From Kiritimatiellia bacterium (GTDB taxonomy: Bacteria; Verrucomicrobiota; Kiritimatiellia; RFP12; UBA1067), in the NCBI GenBank assembly GCA_027858965.1, contig JAQIBS010000248.1, positions 1 to 37,351 of the forward strand: 37,351 nt of DNA. The letters are read 5' to 3'. The position numbers and the translations under genes were made by a program. The notes under the pieces are model-generated. The model had not been told where the DNA came from. It saw only the letters and a program-made list of their open reading frames with translations, and did not search any database. The stretch's first letter is position 1, and the number at the start of each line of letters is the position of its first letter. Positions 13,791 through 22,705 of this stretch are shown here, in pieces.

Positions 13791-16790
13791 ATGAAGAATT
13801 TTTTTATTGGTTTTGTCGGTCTGTTTCTTGTGCTGTCTGTGACGGCAAAGACATTACTTGAGGGGGAGAAGCGCATTCCGCTGATACAGGATGTGGATGT
13901 CGTTGTTGTGGGTGGCACGTGTGGCGCGGTGGCCGCAGCGGAATCTGCTGCAAAGGCCGGGGCTTCGGTTATGCTGGTTTCGCCATGCTGGGCTCTGGGT
14001 GAGGAGTTTGCCGGCACCCTGCGTCTGTGGGCGCATGGCAACGAAGTCAAAACCTCGGCTTTGATGCTCAATATGTTTGGCTTCACGAATGGTGTTGCAG
14101 AGATTAAGACCGGTCGCTACTACACAACCCCTCTGCAGGCCAAGAAAACGCTGGACAGTGTATTGCTTGACGCGGGTGTTCCGTTCTTAACAGGTGCCTA
14201 TACTACGGACATTCTTGTTGATGAAAAGGGTGAGGTTGCCGGTGTCGTTATTGTGAATCGCAGTGGACGTCAGGCAATTAAGGCAAAGATTGTGATCGAT
14301 GCGAGTCCGCGTGCGCTGTTAGCCCGTCTGGCAGGTGCTGATATAACGCCATTCCCTGCCGGAGAGTACGCTGTTTCGCGCGTTGTGATCGGTGATGCAG
14401 CCCCGGATTGCGGTGGCGATGTGATCCGGCACAAGGATTGGAAACCTTCGCCTGACGTTTTCAAGCTCTCGGGGAAAACTAAGATTACACCTGCTCTTTT
14501 TGAATGCAACTTCAAGGTGAAATTTGCGGGGGGAGATGCTCGTTCAATTATGGATGCAGAGCATGTGGCCCGCGACAAGACTTTTACGAATCTTCAGCTG
14601 GAGGCAGCGGATCGTATCTTCTTTATTCCGCCGGATCACATAAAATCAAAGGCTCCGCACTCCGGTGGCTGGCCGAATGGTGATAAACTGAATCTGGATG
14701 CATTGAGTCCTGCGAATGTGCCTCATCTTTATGTGCTTGGACCGATGGCTGATATTTCACGCGAAGCCGCACCGCATATCGCCAGACCAGGCGGGGCTAT
14801 CAAGGTTGGAATGAGGCTTGGGGAAAGGGTGGCCAAAGAGGCAAAAACCCGCGGTGCTCTTTCAGGTGTTTGTCTGCGCGGGAAAAAGGGAGGAGCAAAG
14901 ATTGCTGATATCCGTGAGATACATGGATCACTGACTGCTCCCTACATCAATGCATCCGGAGAGGTGAAGTGTCTTGCCCATGAACTGCCGGTTCTCGCTG
15001 AGGTCGATCTGGTGGTTGCCGGCGGGGGTACAACTGGCGGACCTGCCGCAGTGGCGGCCGTGCGAAATGGCGTAAAGACCATTGTTATTGATATGCTCTG
15101 TGAACTGGGTGGTGTACAGACTGCCGGTATGATCTGCGGTTACTACTATGGCAATCAGCGAGGGTTCACCAAAACTATCGATAAAGAGGTCAAGGCCACC
15201 GGGCGTTATCGCTCACAGGCAAAGGGTGAGTGGTATCGTCGTTCTGTGCTTGAAGGCGGTGGCGAGGTCTGGTTCGGCTGCATGGTTGTTGGTGCATATA
15301 TGCAGGGAAATACTCTCAAAGGAGTTGTTGTTGCCATGCCAGACGGTACACGCGGTGTCGTGCTCTCCAAGGCTGTGATTGATGCTACTGGTAATGCGGA
15401 TGTGGCGGCGGCTGCTGGTGAGCCCACTGAGTTTTACCAGGATGAAGAGCTGATCAGCCAGGGCGTGGGACAGGCGGTTATCCTGCTTGGCGAGGGAGGC
15501 CATAACAACGATTTTTCATTCATCGATGACCGGGATGCATCGGATATCAGTTTTTTTGGAATCAGGACCCGTCAGATGACAGAGGCAGGCTGGGATGTTT
15601 CGCAGATTGTCAATTCGCGCGAACGCCGCCGGATAAAGGGAGTCTATCGCCTCACGGTTCTGGACTATCTCACCGCGCGTACATTCCCTGATACCATTAT
15701 CCAGCATAAGAGTCGTTTTGATCTGCATGGCTGGGCAAGCCATGACTTTTTTAAGACAAAAAATATCCGTAAAACCAATCATGTGACCATGGAGGCCAAT
15801 GCGCCTTATCGCGCGTTGCTGCCGAAAACAACGGATGGGCTGCTGGTTGCAGGTCTCGGTATAAGTTCTGATCGTGATGCCATGTCTATTCTTCGCATGC
15901 AGCCTGATTTGCAGAATCAGGGATATGCCGCAGCATACGCTGTATATCTGGCACTGAGTAATAACACCACACTACGTTCAATTTCCGTTAAGGAACTTCA
16001 GAAACATCTGGTTTCTGTGGGGATTCTGCCGGAGAAGGTGATGCACGAGAAGGATTCCTATCCAATCTCCGATTCAATGCTTAAGATGGCGGCGCATGAT
16101 GTGATGTTTGGTTACAGCGGACTGCCATATATCTTTGCTGACCCTGAGCGGGCAAAGCCTTACCTGCTTGAGAAGTATAAGGAACTGGGAACCCACAGCA
16201 GTGGCATCAATCCTGATATCAGCTTGATCTATGCGCATGTATTAGCGATGTTGGGGGATGCTTCTGGTGAAGATGAGCTGGTTTCCTGGGTAAAGGAGCA
16301 TGGCTGGTGGGATAAGTGGAAGGATGGACTTGGCAATGGACATGCCCGTATGGACTCCTATCTGATTGCCCTTGGCCGTATTAAATCCAAAAAGGCAGTG
16401 CCTGCCATTATTGCCAGAGCTCAGCAGCTTGTTGTTTCAAAGAACGATCTTTCAACCAAGCGGGCGCGTGTGCTTGGCCTGACATGCCAGTCGATTGGTG
16501 ATCCGGCCTTTGCGGGTGTACTTGCGGGGCTTCTAGAGCGTCCAGAGGTTAAGGGCTATTCCATTACGCTGGAACCTAAGATTCATCCGGTTCCGGGATA
16601 TCACAGCAGGAGCACCTATAGCCAGGAGGAGAAGAGCAACACTCCGCGCGAGGTCAACCTGGCCGCAGCTCTTTATCGCGTGGGCGATAAGGATGGCAAG
16701 GGCGAGGCTGTTTTGAAGAAGTATGCCCAGGATCCCCGTGGCTTCTACGCCAACTACGCCCGGCGTGTTCTCAGCGAAAAGTGGAATTAA
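13791..16790 (+). CDS. Secreted FAD-dependent oxidoreductase, tandem paralogue
   Basis: This 999-aa protein has the same layout as its neighbour. An N-terminal signal peptide (FFIGFVGLFLVLSVTAK) is followed by a first FAD half with GGTCGA (41-46) and a second with GGGTTG (411-416), then DATGNADVAAAAG, RERRRIKG, and GLLVAGLGISSDRDAMS near 682. The last 240 residues are HEAT-like (LIYAHVLAMLGDASGEDEL, LIALGRIKSKKAVPAIIARA, GDPAFAGVLAGLLERPEVKG). The reaction and substrate are unknown. Secretion of a flavoprotein suggests extracytoplasmic folding or Tat/Sec export of the apoprotein. It probably arose by duplication of the upstream gene and may be co-transcribed, although the gap of 244 bases holds repeated AAGT(T/G)CTGAAGTG segments. 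Confidence 0.85.
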   Translation: MKNFFIGFVGLFLVLSVTAKTLLEGEKRIPLIQDVDVVVVGGTCGAVAAAESAAKAGASVMLVSPCWALGEEFAGTLRLWAHGNEVKTSALMLNMFGFTNGVAEIKTGRYYTTPLQAKKTLDSVLLDAGVPFLTGAYTTDILVDEKGEVAGVVIVNRSGRQAIKAKIVIDASPRALLARLAGADITPFPAGEYAVSRVVIGDAAPDCGGDVIRHKDWKPSPDVFKLSGKTKITPALFECNFKVKFAGGDARSIMDAEHVARDKTFTNLQLEAADRIFFIPPDHIKSKAPHSGGWPNGDKLNLDALSPANVPHLYVLGPMADISREAAPHIARPGGAIKVGMRLGERVAKEAKTRGALSGVCLRGKKGGAKIADIREIHGSLTAPYINASGEVKCLAHELPVLAEVDLVVAGGGTTGGPAAVAAVRNGVKTIVIDMLCELGGVQTAGMICGYYYGNQRGFTKTIDKEVKATGRYRSQAKGEWYRRSVLEGGGEVWFGCMVVGAYMQGNTLKGVVVAMPDGTRGVVLSKAVIDATGNADVAAAAGEPTEFYQDEELISQGVGQAVILLGEGGHNNDFSFIDDRDASDISFFGIRTRQMTEAGWDVSQIVNSRERRRIKGVYRLTVLDYLTARTFPDTIIQHKSRFDLHGWASHDFFKTKNIRKTNHVTMEANAPYRALLPKTTDGLLVAGLGISSDRDAMSILRMQPDLQNQGYAAAYAVYLALSNNTTLRSISVKELQKHLVSVGILPEKVMHEKDSYPISDSMLKMAAHDVMFGYSGLPYIFADPERAKPYLLEKYKELGTHSSGINPDISLIYAHVLAMLGDASGEDELVSWVKEHGWWDKWKDGLGNGHARMDSYLIALGRIKSKKAVPAIIARAQQLVVSKNDLSTKRARVLGLTCQSIGDPAFAGVLAGLLERPEVKGYSITLEPKIHPVPGYHSRSTYSQEEKSNTPREVNLAAALYRVGDKDGKGEAVLKKYAQDPRGFYANYARRVLSEKWN

Positions 16791-16825
16791 TCGGTTATAA
16801 CTGAAAGATTGGGTCATTTTTAGAC

Positions 16826-16880
16826 ATAGTTCTGTTATAATAGAACTATGGTTGAATAATCGCTTTAGTTCTGTTACAAT
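16826..16880 (+). promoter_or_regulatory. Promoter with duplicated element before the AAA/DUF4143 gene
   Basis: TTGAAT (16852-16857) and TACAAT (16875-16880) with a 17-base spacer form a good sigma70-type promoter for the gene at 16908. Its -10 lies in TAGTTCTGTTACAAT (16866-16880), a near-exact repeat of TAGTTCTGTTATAAT at 16827-16841. The first copy is part of an 8+8 inverted repeat, ATAGTTCT/AGAACTAT (16826-16849), which could be an operator. Confidence 0.5.
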
Positions 16881-16907
16881 ATAATCATATTAAGGAGCTA
16901 ACGTATC

Positions 16908-18230
16908 ATGATACGACGTGATTTGTATTGGAAAAAAATTCAACCTTTTGTGAATAAGCCGGTTGTAAAAGTTGTAACCGGGATGAGACGTGTTGGGAAA
17001 AGCTACTTTCTTAAAGAAATCATAGAGCGTCTTTCTGAGCAGGGTGAATCAAGAGAGAACTGTCTTTTCATTGATAAAGAAGATCTAAGCTTTAAGTTTA
17101 TCAGCTCATATATGGATCTTTATAAATATGTTGAAGATGAGTTGTCGGGTGTGTCCGGCAGAAAATATCTGTTCATTGATGAAATTCAGGAGATTGAAGA
17201 GTGGGAAAGGGCAGTTGCTTCATTTGCCAAGTCAGAGAAATATGATATCTATATTACCGGTAGCAATGCCCATCTGCTTTCATCTGAATTGGCAACCCTG
17301 ATCTCAGGTCGCTATATTGAGTTTACAATATATCCGTTGAGTTTTAAAGAATATCGCATTTTCAGGGGGGGGGATTATTCGGGTCAAGAGAGTGAATTTG
17401 ATCAATATTTGCGATATGGAGGATTGCCGGGGTTGATTCATTTAGAGTTAAATGATGAAACTGTCTTTCAGTACCTCAGTGCGATTTATAATACGATTCT
17501 GCTAAAGGATATTGTCAAGCGGTATAGCGTACGCAATGTTGCCCTGTTAGAGGATTTTTCTCAGTATTTTTTTGATAATATTAGTCAGATAGTTTCTGCT
17601 GGTAGTATCACTAAATATTTGAAATCACAGAAAATTCATGCTCATGTAGATACCATTCAGAACTTTCTCAGCTATTTTACCGCGACATTTCTTGGGTACA
17701 GCGCCAAAAGATATGATATCAAAGGGAAAAGGCGATTCGAGATCAACAATAAGTATTTTGCTAATGATCTTGGCATTAGGCACTCCGTAATTGGCTACAG
17801 AGGCGGTGACATCGGACAGATTCTGGAGAACGTGGTATATGTGGAATTACTGCGTCGTGGATACTCTGTTAATGTCGGTATACAAGGTCAACGGGAGATT
17901 GATTTCATAGCCACACGGCAGAATGAAAAGATCTATATCCAGGTTGCCTATCTGCTGGAATCTGAGAAAACCGTTGAGCGCGAGTTCACTCCTTTACTTG
18001 AGGTGAAAGATAACTACCCCAAGTTTGTGCTCTCCATGGATTCAAAAATCTGGGGTGATGAATATGAAGGCATAAAGCGGATCAACATCATTAATTTTTT
18101 ATTGGAGGAAGGGGAACCTTTTTTTACAAGACTAAAGGGGCGCAATGATGTTCTTCGAGAGAGTCCGTGCAAAGAGATTGAGCTGAATTTGGATCGGCAG
18201 AGAGACGAGGGCCGTGATGTTGAATTGTGA
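16908..18230 (+). CDS. AAA ATPase with DUF4143 (AAA_14 family)
   Basis: The 440-aa protein has an N-terminal ATPase with Walker A GMRRVGKS (25-32), Walker B YLFIDEIQEIE (87-97, D91/E92) and a sensor-like ITGSNAHLL (117-125). The DUF4143 part follows (TILLKDIVKRYSVRN, SITKYLKSQ, LGIRHSVIG, NVVYVELLRRGY, REIDFIATRQ). The ending EIDFIA resembles the restriction-endonuclease-like fold seen at the end of this family. The proteins are widespread and their role is unsettled. Many are sporadically distributed, which suggests mobility. The gene stands alone with its own promoter and AAGGAG ribosome-binding site, so it is probably independent of its neighbours. Confidence 0.88.
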   Translation: MIRRDLYWKKIQPFVNKPVVKVVTGMRRVGKSYFLKEIIERLSEQGESRENCLFIDKEDLSFKFISSYMDLYKYVEDELSGVSGRKYLFIDEIQEIEEWERAVASFAKSEKYDIYITGSNAHLLSSELATLISGRYIEFTIYPLSFKEYRIFRGGDYSGQESEFDQYLRYGGLPGLIHLELNDETVFQYLSAIYNTILLKDIVKRYSVRNVALLEDFSQYFFDNISQIVSAGSITKYLKSQKIHAHVDTIQNFLSYFTATFLGYSAKRYDIKGKRRFEINNKYFANDLGIRHSVIGYRGGDIGQILENVVYVELLRRGYSVNVGIQGQREIDFIATRQNEKIYIQVAYLLESEKTVEREFTPLLEVKDNYPKFVLSMDSKIWGDEYEGIKRINIINFLLEEGEPFFTRLKGRNDVLRESPCKEIELNLDRQRDEGRDVEL

Positions 18231-18555
18231 TATTTTGTGGTTAATCATGGGGTGAATATCAAATGAGGAAATTTTTCAAAGCATTCAGATTGATCGCGCC
18301 AAGGAGATAGTGTATTCAGTCGGCTAGCCTTCAGAGGAAGGCTGAGCAAAAGATAATGTTGTGGAGAGAATAAGATAAGAATGGTACCTTAACTTATTGC
18401 ATTTATGGTAGATTTAACCCCTTCGCATCAGTCTCCGCTCTAACGAGCTACGCCCTGACAGAGAAGGTGCAGATGGCGCAGAATTTGGTGGCTATTTATT
18501 ATTGTTGCGTAGATTTTTACGTGTGTTTTTAATGTTAATTTTAAAAGGATAATAT
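18231..18555. other. Intergenic region, no gene seen
   Basis: It holds a small hairpin GCCTTC/GAAGGC (about 18327-18342) without a T-run, and a stretch resembling the GGCGCAGAG-type interspersed repeat (near 18460-18485) also seen near 24740 and 32947. AAAAGGAT upstream of 18556 is the ribosome-binding site of the next gene. Confidence 0.4.
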
Positions 18556-19506
18556 ATGTCACTTGAATTAAATTACTCTTCGCTTACGGGCCAGGAGTCT
18601 ATGTTGCGCGATTCAATTCGCTGCAAGGCGTTTCAAAGTGCGCTTAACGAAGCTGTCACCCCTGGATGTACAGTGCTTGATATAGGAGCGGGTACCGGCA
18701 TACTCAGTATCTTTGCTGCGCAGGCCGGGGCTGGAAAGGTTTACGCTGTTGAGCGAACAGATATCGCTGAGGTAGCAGAGCTGATCGTGGCTGAAAATGG
18801 ATTGAGCGATCGGATCCAGGTTATTCAGGAGGATATCACAAAGGTTGAACTTCCCGAGAAGGTGGATGTTATTGTTTCGGAGTGGCTTGGCAGTTATGCG
18901 ATTGATGAAAATCTGCTGCCAATTGTCGCTTATACGCGAGATCGCTGGTTGAAACCGGGCGGAAAGATGATTCCTGAATCGGTAACTGTCTGGATGGCTC
19001 CGGCTTTTGATGAGTTTCTCCAGCAGGATGTTGACTTCTGGCGCAGCGAGCCCTATGGCATTGATCTGGATTTAATAAGCCGGAATGCGTCCCACAGGAT
19101 GGATTGCTTCTGCAATCATATTAACCAGAAACATCTGCTGTGTGAGCCGCAGCTGATGTGGGATATTGACTGTCTGACCTGCACGCAGGAGGAGCTCAGC
19201 CATGCATTTCGTTTTCAGGGTGAATTTACGGCTGAGCAGGATGGTGAGTTCAATGTTCTGACCGCCTGGTTCCGTGCAAATTTAACCAAAGAGGTCCTGC
19301 TTTGTAACGGACCCGATGATCCTGATACGCATTGGGGACGTCAAAGGTTTCCTGTGGGGAAGGTTGTGTCGATGAAAAGCGGGGCTAAGGTTACCGTTGA
19401 CTTTGAGCATGAGCCCTTTGACAAAGGTGAATCGCGTTCTGTATGGTCCATTAAAGCGGATGACTATCAGTACAATTCTGAGGGCAATACGCGGTTGGTG
19501 AAATAG
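18556..19506 (+). CDS. PRMT-like class I methyltransferase (protein arginine methyltransferase fold)
   Basis: This 316-aa protein has a SAM-binding motif VLDIGAGTGILS (40-51), an acidic residue E66 at the end of strand beta2, and features specific to protein arginine methyltransferases. SEWLGSYAIDENLL (108-121) aligns with the double-E loop of PRMTs (SEWMG...YESML) and keeps both glutamates, E109 and E118. DTHWGRQRFPV (257-267) contains the THW loop (258-260). The N-terminal stretch (QESMLRDSIRCKAF) resembles the helix after the YFDSY motif, although that motif is not clear. PRMTs methylate arginine in eukaryotic proteins and bacterial members are rare. The substrate here is unknown. Only 10 bases separate it from the GH16 remnant. 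Confidence 0.85.
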   Translation: MSLELNYSSLTGQESMLRDSIRCKAFQSALNEAVTPGCTVLDIGAGTGILSIFAAQAGAGKVYAVERTDIAEVAELIVAENGLSDRIQVIQEDITKVELPEKVDVIVSEWLGSYAIDENLLPIVAYTRDRWLKPGGKMIPESVTVWMAPAFDEFLQQDVDFWRSEPYGIDLDLISRNASHRMDCFCNHINQKHLLCEPQLMWDIDCLTCTQEELSHAFRFQGEFTAEQDGEFNVLTAWFRANLTKEVLLCNGPDDPDTHWGRQRFPVGKVVSMKSGAKVTVDFEHEPFDKGESRSVWSIKADDYQYNSEGNTRLVK

Positions 19507-19516
19507 AGGGTAGATC

Positions 19517-20001
19517 ATGAAATTTCGTTTTTTTGTGCAAATGATTGTGGTTGGTTTTTGTCTGGCGTCTATTGCGGCTAGCGCTGATGAGGCAGGGGAA
19601 CACGCATCGCTGCTGCCATCCGGGAGCTGGAAGCTTGTATTCAAAGAGGAGTTTGCCGGTTCAAATAAGGGGCTTGATGGACACTGGGGTTTTCAGAATG
19701 GGCCGAGCGGACATATTTTGAGTAGCCGCTGGCGTGAAAATGTGGCTATCGGCGATGGGATTGTGAAACTGCAGGCGCGGAAAGAGGAGCGCGGCGGCCA
19801 GAGCTGGACTGCGGCCAGTATGTGGACCAAGCAAAAGTTTATGTATGGCTACTATGAATGCCGTTACAGATATGCCAAAGCCACGGGTACGAATAACTCC
19901 TTCTGGCTATTATCAAGTGGGGCGGTCCGGTGACGGATGCTATTGACGGTACCTCCATGGACGTTGATTATGTGCGGATCTTTCAGAGAGAGTGTGTGTG
20001 A
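19517..20001 (+). pseudogene. GH16 glycoside hydrolase with internal deletion
   Basis: The first frame (19517-19933) gives a signal peptide and the N-terminal half of a GH16 enzyme (WKLVFKEEFAGS, GHWGFQNG, VKLQARKEER, YGYYECRYRYAKATGTNNSF). Just after NNSFWL the C-terminal end of the same fold appears in another frame (AIIKWGGPVTDAIDGTS, MDVDYVRIFQ) and runs to the stop at 19999-20001. The missing middle would contain the ExDxxE catalytic glutamates. The deletion therefore both removed the active site and shifted the frame, so no hydrolase can be made. The TGA overlaps the next start (TGATG), showing that the original gene was translationally coupled to it. Confidence 0.85.
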
Positions 20002-21128
20002 TGAAAAATAGATTTATAAATTGTCTTGTTGTGATCTTTGCCGCATTTCTTTGCGGGAATGCGGCCGAGGTGGTTCATTCAGTTAACATTGTCCATCCGG
20101 GTATTTCCAGGCAGGAAAGTATACCTTGTTCATTGATTCAGAGAGTGGATGATCAGGGCGGCCCTGTTGAATATCACATGGATGTTGATTCTGTGGTTTG
20201 CGGGGATGGAAAATGTGAAATCATCAAGGTGCGGATTCATTGGGATATTCTGGGGTATTATCAACGCTATGAATTGCCTGAGGGTGGTGAGTTAACGAAA
20301 ATGGGGGATGTGCCTTTCAGTCGCAGCGATTATGAGAAACTTCAGAGTATTCTGGTAAATCCCGGTTCAACGCTGGCCAGTTATGCGTTTGAAAAAAATA
20401 ATTCCCCGAGTGGTGATAGTGATGATCAGGCTGTTGATGCAGTGACAACGGCAACACCTTTATTCTATCAGAACACGGTCGTATCCGGAGCGGTTTATAC
20501 CTGCTATACGCTTTGGCATTGGGCGAATGGTGACGCGGGACGGAATGTGCGCCGAATAACAGAGGAGAGCTGCTCCGATGATTTATTGCTCCAATATGTA
20601 AAAGAGGGAGCTGAGAGAGTGGGCTTTTTTGCTATGGAGCAGCTGGCCGAGCGTGGTATTTATGATCAGAAGACCGTGGACTCTGTGATTACAAGTGCCA
20701 ACAGCGGCGGTCCTGCATTGGCTGAGGCTGCTGCCGGGTATTTTGCATCTTCATTGGGCAAGAAAAATCTGGATATATACTTCAGTTCTATGGAACGTCT
20801 GTTTGCCTCGGGGGATACGCCCAAGCGAACCTTATATCTGAGGTCTCTCTCTGAGGTTGAGCAGAATGGGTCGCAGGAGTTTTATGATCGTATGGCCCGA
20901 TGGCTGCCCCGTCTGAAAACATATTTTGAGATACATCTGCTACTGACAATGCTGACCGAGCGCGCACCTTGTTCACCTGAGACAGTAAAACAGGCTCTGC
21001 TTGTATTAGATAATAAGAACTTTCTGATTGCCCGCCGGGCGTTCTGGTTTTTACAAGAGCAGAATCTGGCATCTGCACAGGCTCAGAAAGTCAAAGAGTT
21101 TCAGACTAAGTATGAGGGACGGCTGTAG
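20001..21128 (+). CDS. Secreted protein of unknown function
   Basis: From the ATG at 20001 (a GTG at 19992 is also in frame) this is 375 residues with a clear signal peptide (MKNRFINCLVVIFAAFLC, then GNAAEV). I do not recognise the family. The N-terminal half is beta-rich (SVVCGDGKCEIIKVRIHWD) with a segment VDAVTTATPLFYQNTVVSGA that weakly recalls the phosphothreonine-flavinylated GAT motif of FMN-binding domains. The C-terminal half is helical and repeat-like (MEQLAERGIYDQKTVDSVI, AEAAAGYFASSLG, LLTMLTERAPCSPETVKQAL), resembling HEAT repeats. It was translationally coupled to the GH16 gene upstream, which hints at a periplasmic role near glycan processing. Confidence 0.6.
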   Translation: MKNRFINCLVVIFAAFLCGNAAEVVHSVNIVHPGISRQESIPCSLIQRVDDQGGPVEYHMDVDSVVCGDGKCEIIKVRIHWDILGYYQRYELPEGGELTKMGDVPFSRSDYEKLQSILVNPGSTLASYAFEKNNSPSGDSDDQAVDAVTTATPLFYQNTVVSGAVYTCYTLWHWANGDAGRNVRRITEESCSDDLLLQYVKEGAERVGFFAMEQLAERGIYDQKTVDSVITSANSGGPALAEAAAGYFASSLGKKNLDIYFSSMERLFASGDTPKRTLYLRSLSEVEQNGSQEFYDRMARWLPRLKTYFEIHLLLTMLTERAPCSPETVKQALLVLDNKNFLIARRAFWFLQEQNLASAQAQKVKEFQTKYEGRL

Positions 21129-21476
21129 AGTTGGTGCCGGAGTTCTGTGTCAGCTCTAAAGCTGCTTTCAGCCGCAACCAAATTAAGCTCTTGTGATGAA
21201 CGGACCTATTTGTTCCCAATGTCCCTTTGTGTGTTAAACGCCGCAGCTTTAGTCAACAACGCTCCGCGTTGCATAGCAGAAAATGAAGTAGAGCAAGCAT
21301 CTTGCTTGCAAATAAAATTTACATGAAGTTGGAGATTTTTCACTATCGGTGTAGTGACGAGAGGATGTTCTGCCAGTTGCCATTGTAGACCGTCGTTGGA
21401 CTGAAAAAGCGCAAGTGAATTCGCTTTCTTGGTAAATGCGCCACGCATTGTCAGGGCAACGCCCGCACTACGTTCT
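21129..21476. other. Intergenic region with repeat and glycosidase-like remnant
   Basis: It holds the interspersed repeat GTAGAGCAAGCATCTTGCTT at 21288-21309. On the minus strand, about 21330-21445 reads ANSLALFQSNDGLQWQLAEH, resembling the five-bladed propeller glycosidases (blade pattern S-x-DG-x-x-W). I see no intact gene. Confidence 0.4.
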
Positions 21477-22088
21477 TCAGAACTTCTCCGCCCATGTTTT
21501 GACTCCTTGCATGATCATTTCGACTGATACCGTGCCGACGAATAGGGCTGTGATACGTCCTGCGATCTCTATATACCTCTGGATCAGCAGTTCTCGTTTA
21601 GGTTTGACGAAATCATGCAATGACTTGAGTCCGATCATGATGAGGATGGAGACCAGAACGGAAGCAAGCACAACTCCGCATGCTGGTGCCATCTCGTGTC
21701 GCTGGCCAATGATCACACTTGCACTGATCGTACCTGGCCCGATAAGGATCGGCATTGCGATCGCACCAGTGAGGTGCTGCGATTCGCCCCGAAGCATCTC
21801 GATCGCTGCGGGGCCGCGGAAGACAAACTGCAGTCCGATGAGCAGGAAAATAATGCCACCGAAAATCTGGAATGAGGCGAAGTTGACATTCAGGACGCTG
21901 GAAAACACTGTGTCGCCAACAATGGTGAAGAAACAGAAAGCCGTTGTTGCCATCAGGCCAGCACGGATCAGTACAAGGGTAAACTGCTTTCGGTCGAGCT
22001 TCTCTACAACATCGATCAGGTAGATTATCAAGAGGAACGGGTTGAGAAGCACCAGCATCAAGGCCATAGATCTTAGGTAATCTGTCAT
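21477..22088 (-). CDS. MarC-family integral membrane protein (UPF0056)
   Basis: The 203-aa protein has six hydrophobic segments and the family landmarks VLLNPFLLIIYLIDV, FQIFGGIIFLLIGLQFV, AIAMPILIGPGTISASVI and the C-terminal RYIEIAGRITALFVGTVSV. MarC-family proteins are inner-membrane proteins of unknown transport function. The name comes from the E. coli mar locus, but a role in antibiotic resistance was not confirmed. The start ATG at 22088 gives normal length. It is monocistronic. Confidence 0.88.
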   Translation of the reverse strand: MTDYLRSMALMLVLLNPFLLIIYLIDVVEKLDRKQFTLVLIRAGLMATTAFCFFTIVGDTVFSSVLNVNFASFQIFGGIIFLLIGLQFVFRGPAAIEMLRGESQHLTGAIAMPILIGPGTISASVIIGQRHEMAPACGVVLASVLVSILIMIGLKSLHDFVKPKRELLIQRYIEIAGRITALFVGTVSVEMIMQGVKTWAEKF

Positions 22089-22214
22089 TTTATCTCTTTT
22101 CTAACAAGTTATTGTACGAACGCTTGTAATTAAACGTCGTGGTTTGTTGATTTGTGTTGAGTATTGCAGTAAGCCTGAGTCTTGTCAAAATAAACTTAGT
22201 TTTTTGTCATGCAC

Positions 22215-22243
22215 CTATGGGTTATTCTGTAAAAAGCGTTTGT
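22215..22243. repeat. Short direct repeat flanking the second MazF pair, left copy
   Basis: TTCTGTAAAA followed 10 bases later by TATCTGG recurs at 23009-23036, on the other side of the toxin-antitoxin pair. Only the two ends are exact. It may be a target duplication, or a shared regulator site. Confidence 0.25.
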
Positions 22244-22384
22244 AATATCTGGTTTTCCCATAGCAAAATAGGGTTAGCGGATCTTTTCTGGCGATAATTC
22301 CGCATTCGGGTCGGTGGCGAAAGTTCCGGGTGAGATGAAATTAAATAAATCTGGTTAATCAGCCTAAACGCTCCCTCGCTGCCT

Positions 22385-22705
22385 TCAAATGTCAAGTTGC
22401 GTTGATATGGCCCGGACAATATTCTGCATGTCTGACGCTGACAAAGAGCCAGCCTTGTTGATCAAGCGCATCTTGCTGACGGTTGTGAGTTGATCTGCCA
22501 TCGCTTTGGATCGCTTTCCCTTGAAAGAGACGTAGGCTTCACTCGGGTAGAGCTGGGCTGTAGAACCAGTGAGGGGCACGACCTGAACACGGTTCAGAAA
22601 CTGATTGGCGGCATCATTGCTTACGATGACAGCAGGCCGTTGTTTCCGGATCTCCCCACCCACGGAGGGGTCAAAATTGACCCACCAGACCTCAGATCTC
22701 TTCAT
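22385..22705 (-). CDS. MazF/PemK-family toxin, second locus
   Basis: The frame is open from 22813, but MazF homology begins at the ATG at 22705 ([20 protein letters not shown], then [14 protein letters not shown] and VQVVPLTG), giving 106 residues, the standard size. The protein is an endoribonuclease toxin of the chromosomal MazF/ChpK type. It starts inside the last 14 bases of the antitoxin gene upstream. The ending ([16 protein letters not shown]) is the expected C-terminal helix. No disruption is visible. Confidence 0.9.
   Translation of the reverse strand: MKRSEVWWVNFDPSVGGEIRKQRPAVIVSNDAANQFLNRVQVVPLTGSTAQLYPSEAYVSFKGKRSKAMADQLTTVSKMRLINKAGSLSASDMQNIVRAISTQLDI

Noticed and set aside
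18327..18342. Terminator after the AAA/DUF4143 gene
   Set aside because: The hairpin has a short stem, no following T-run and lies about 100 bases from the stop.
21436..22023. 195-aa ORF on the plus strand
   Set aside because: It is the antisense shadow of the MarC gene, whose membrane-protein sequence is convincing.
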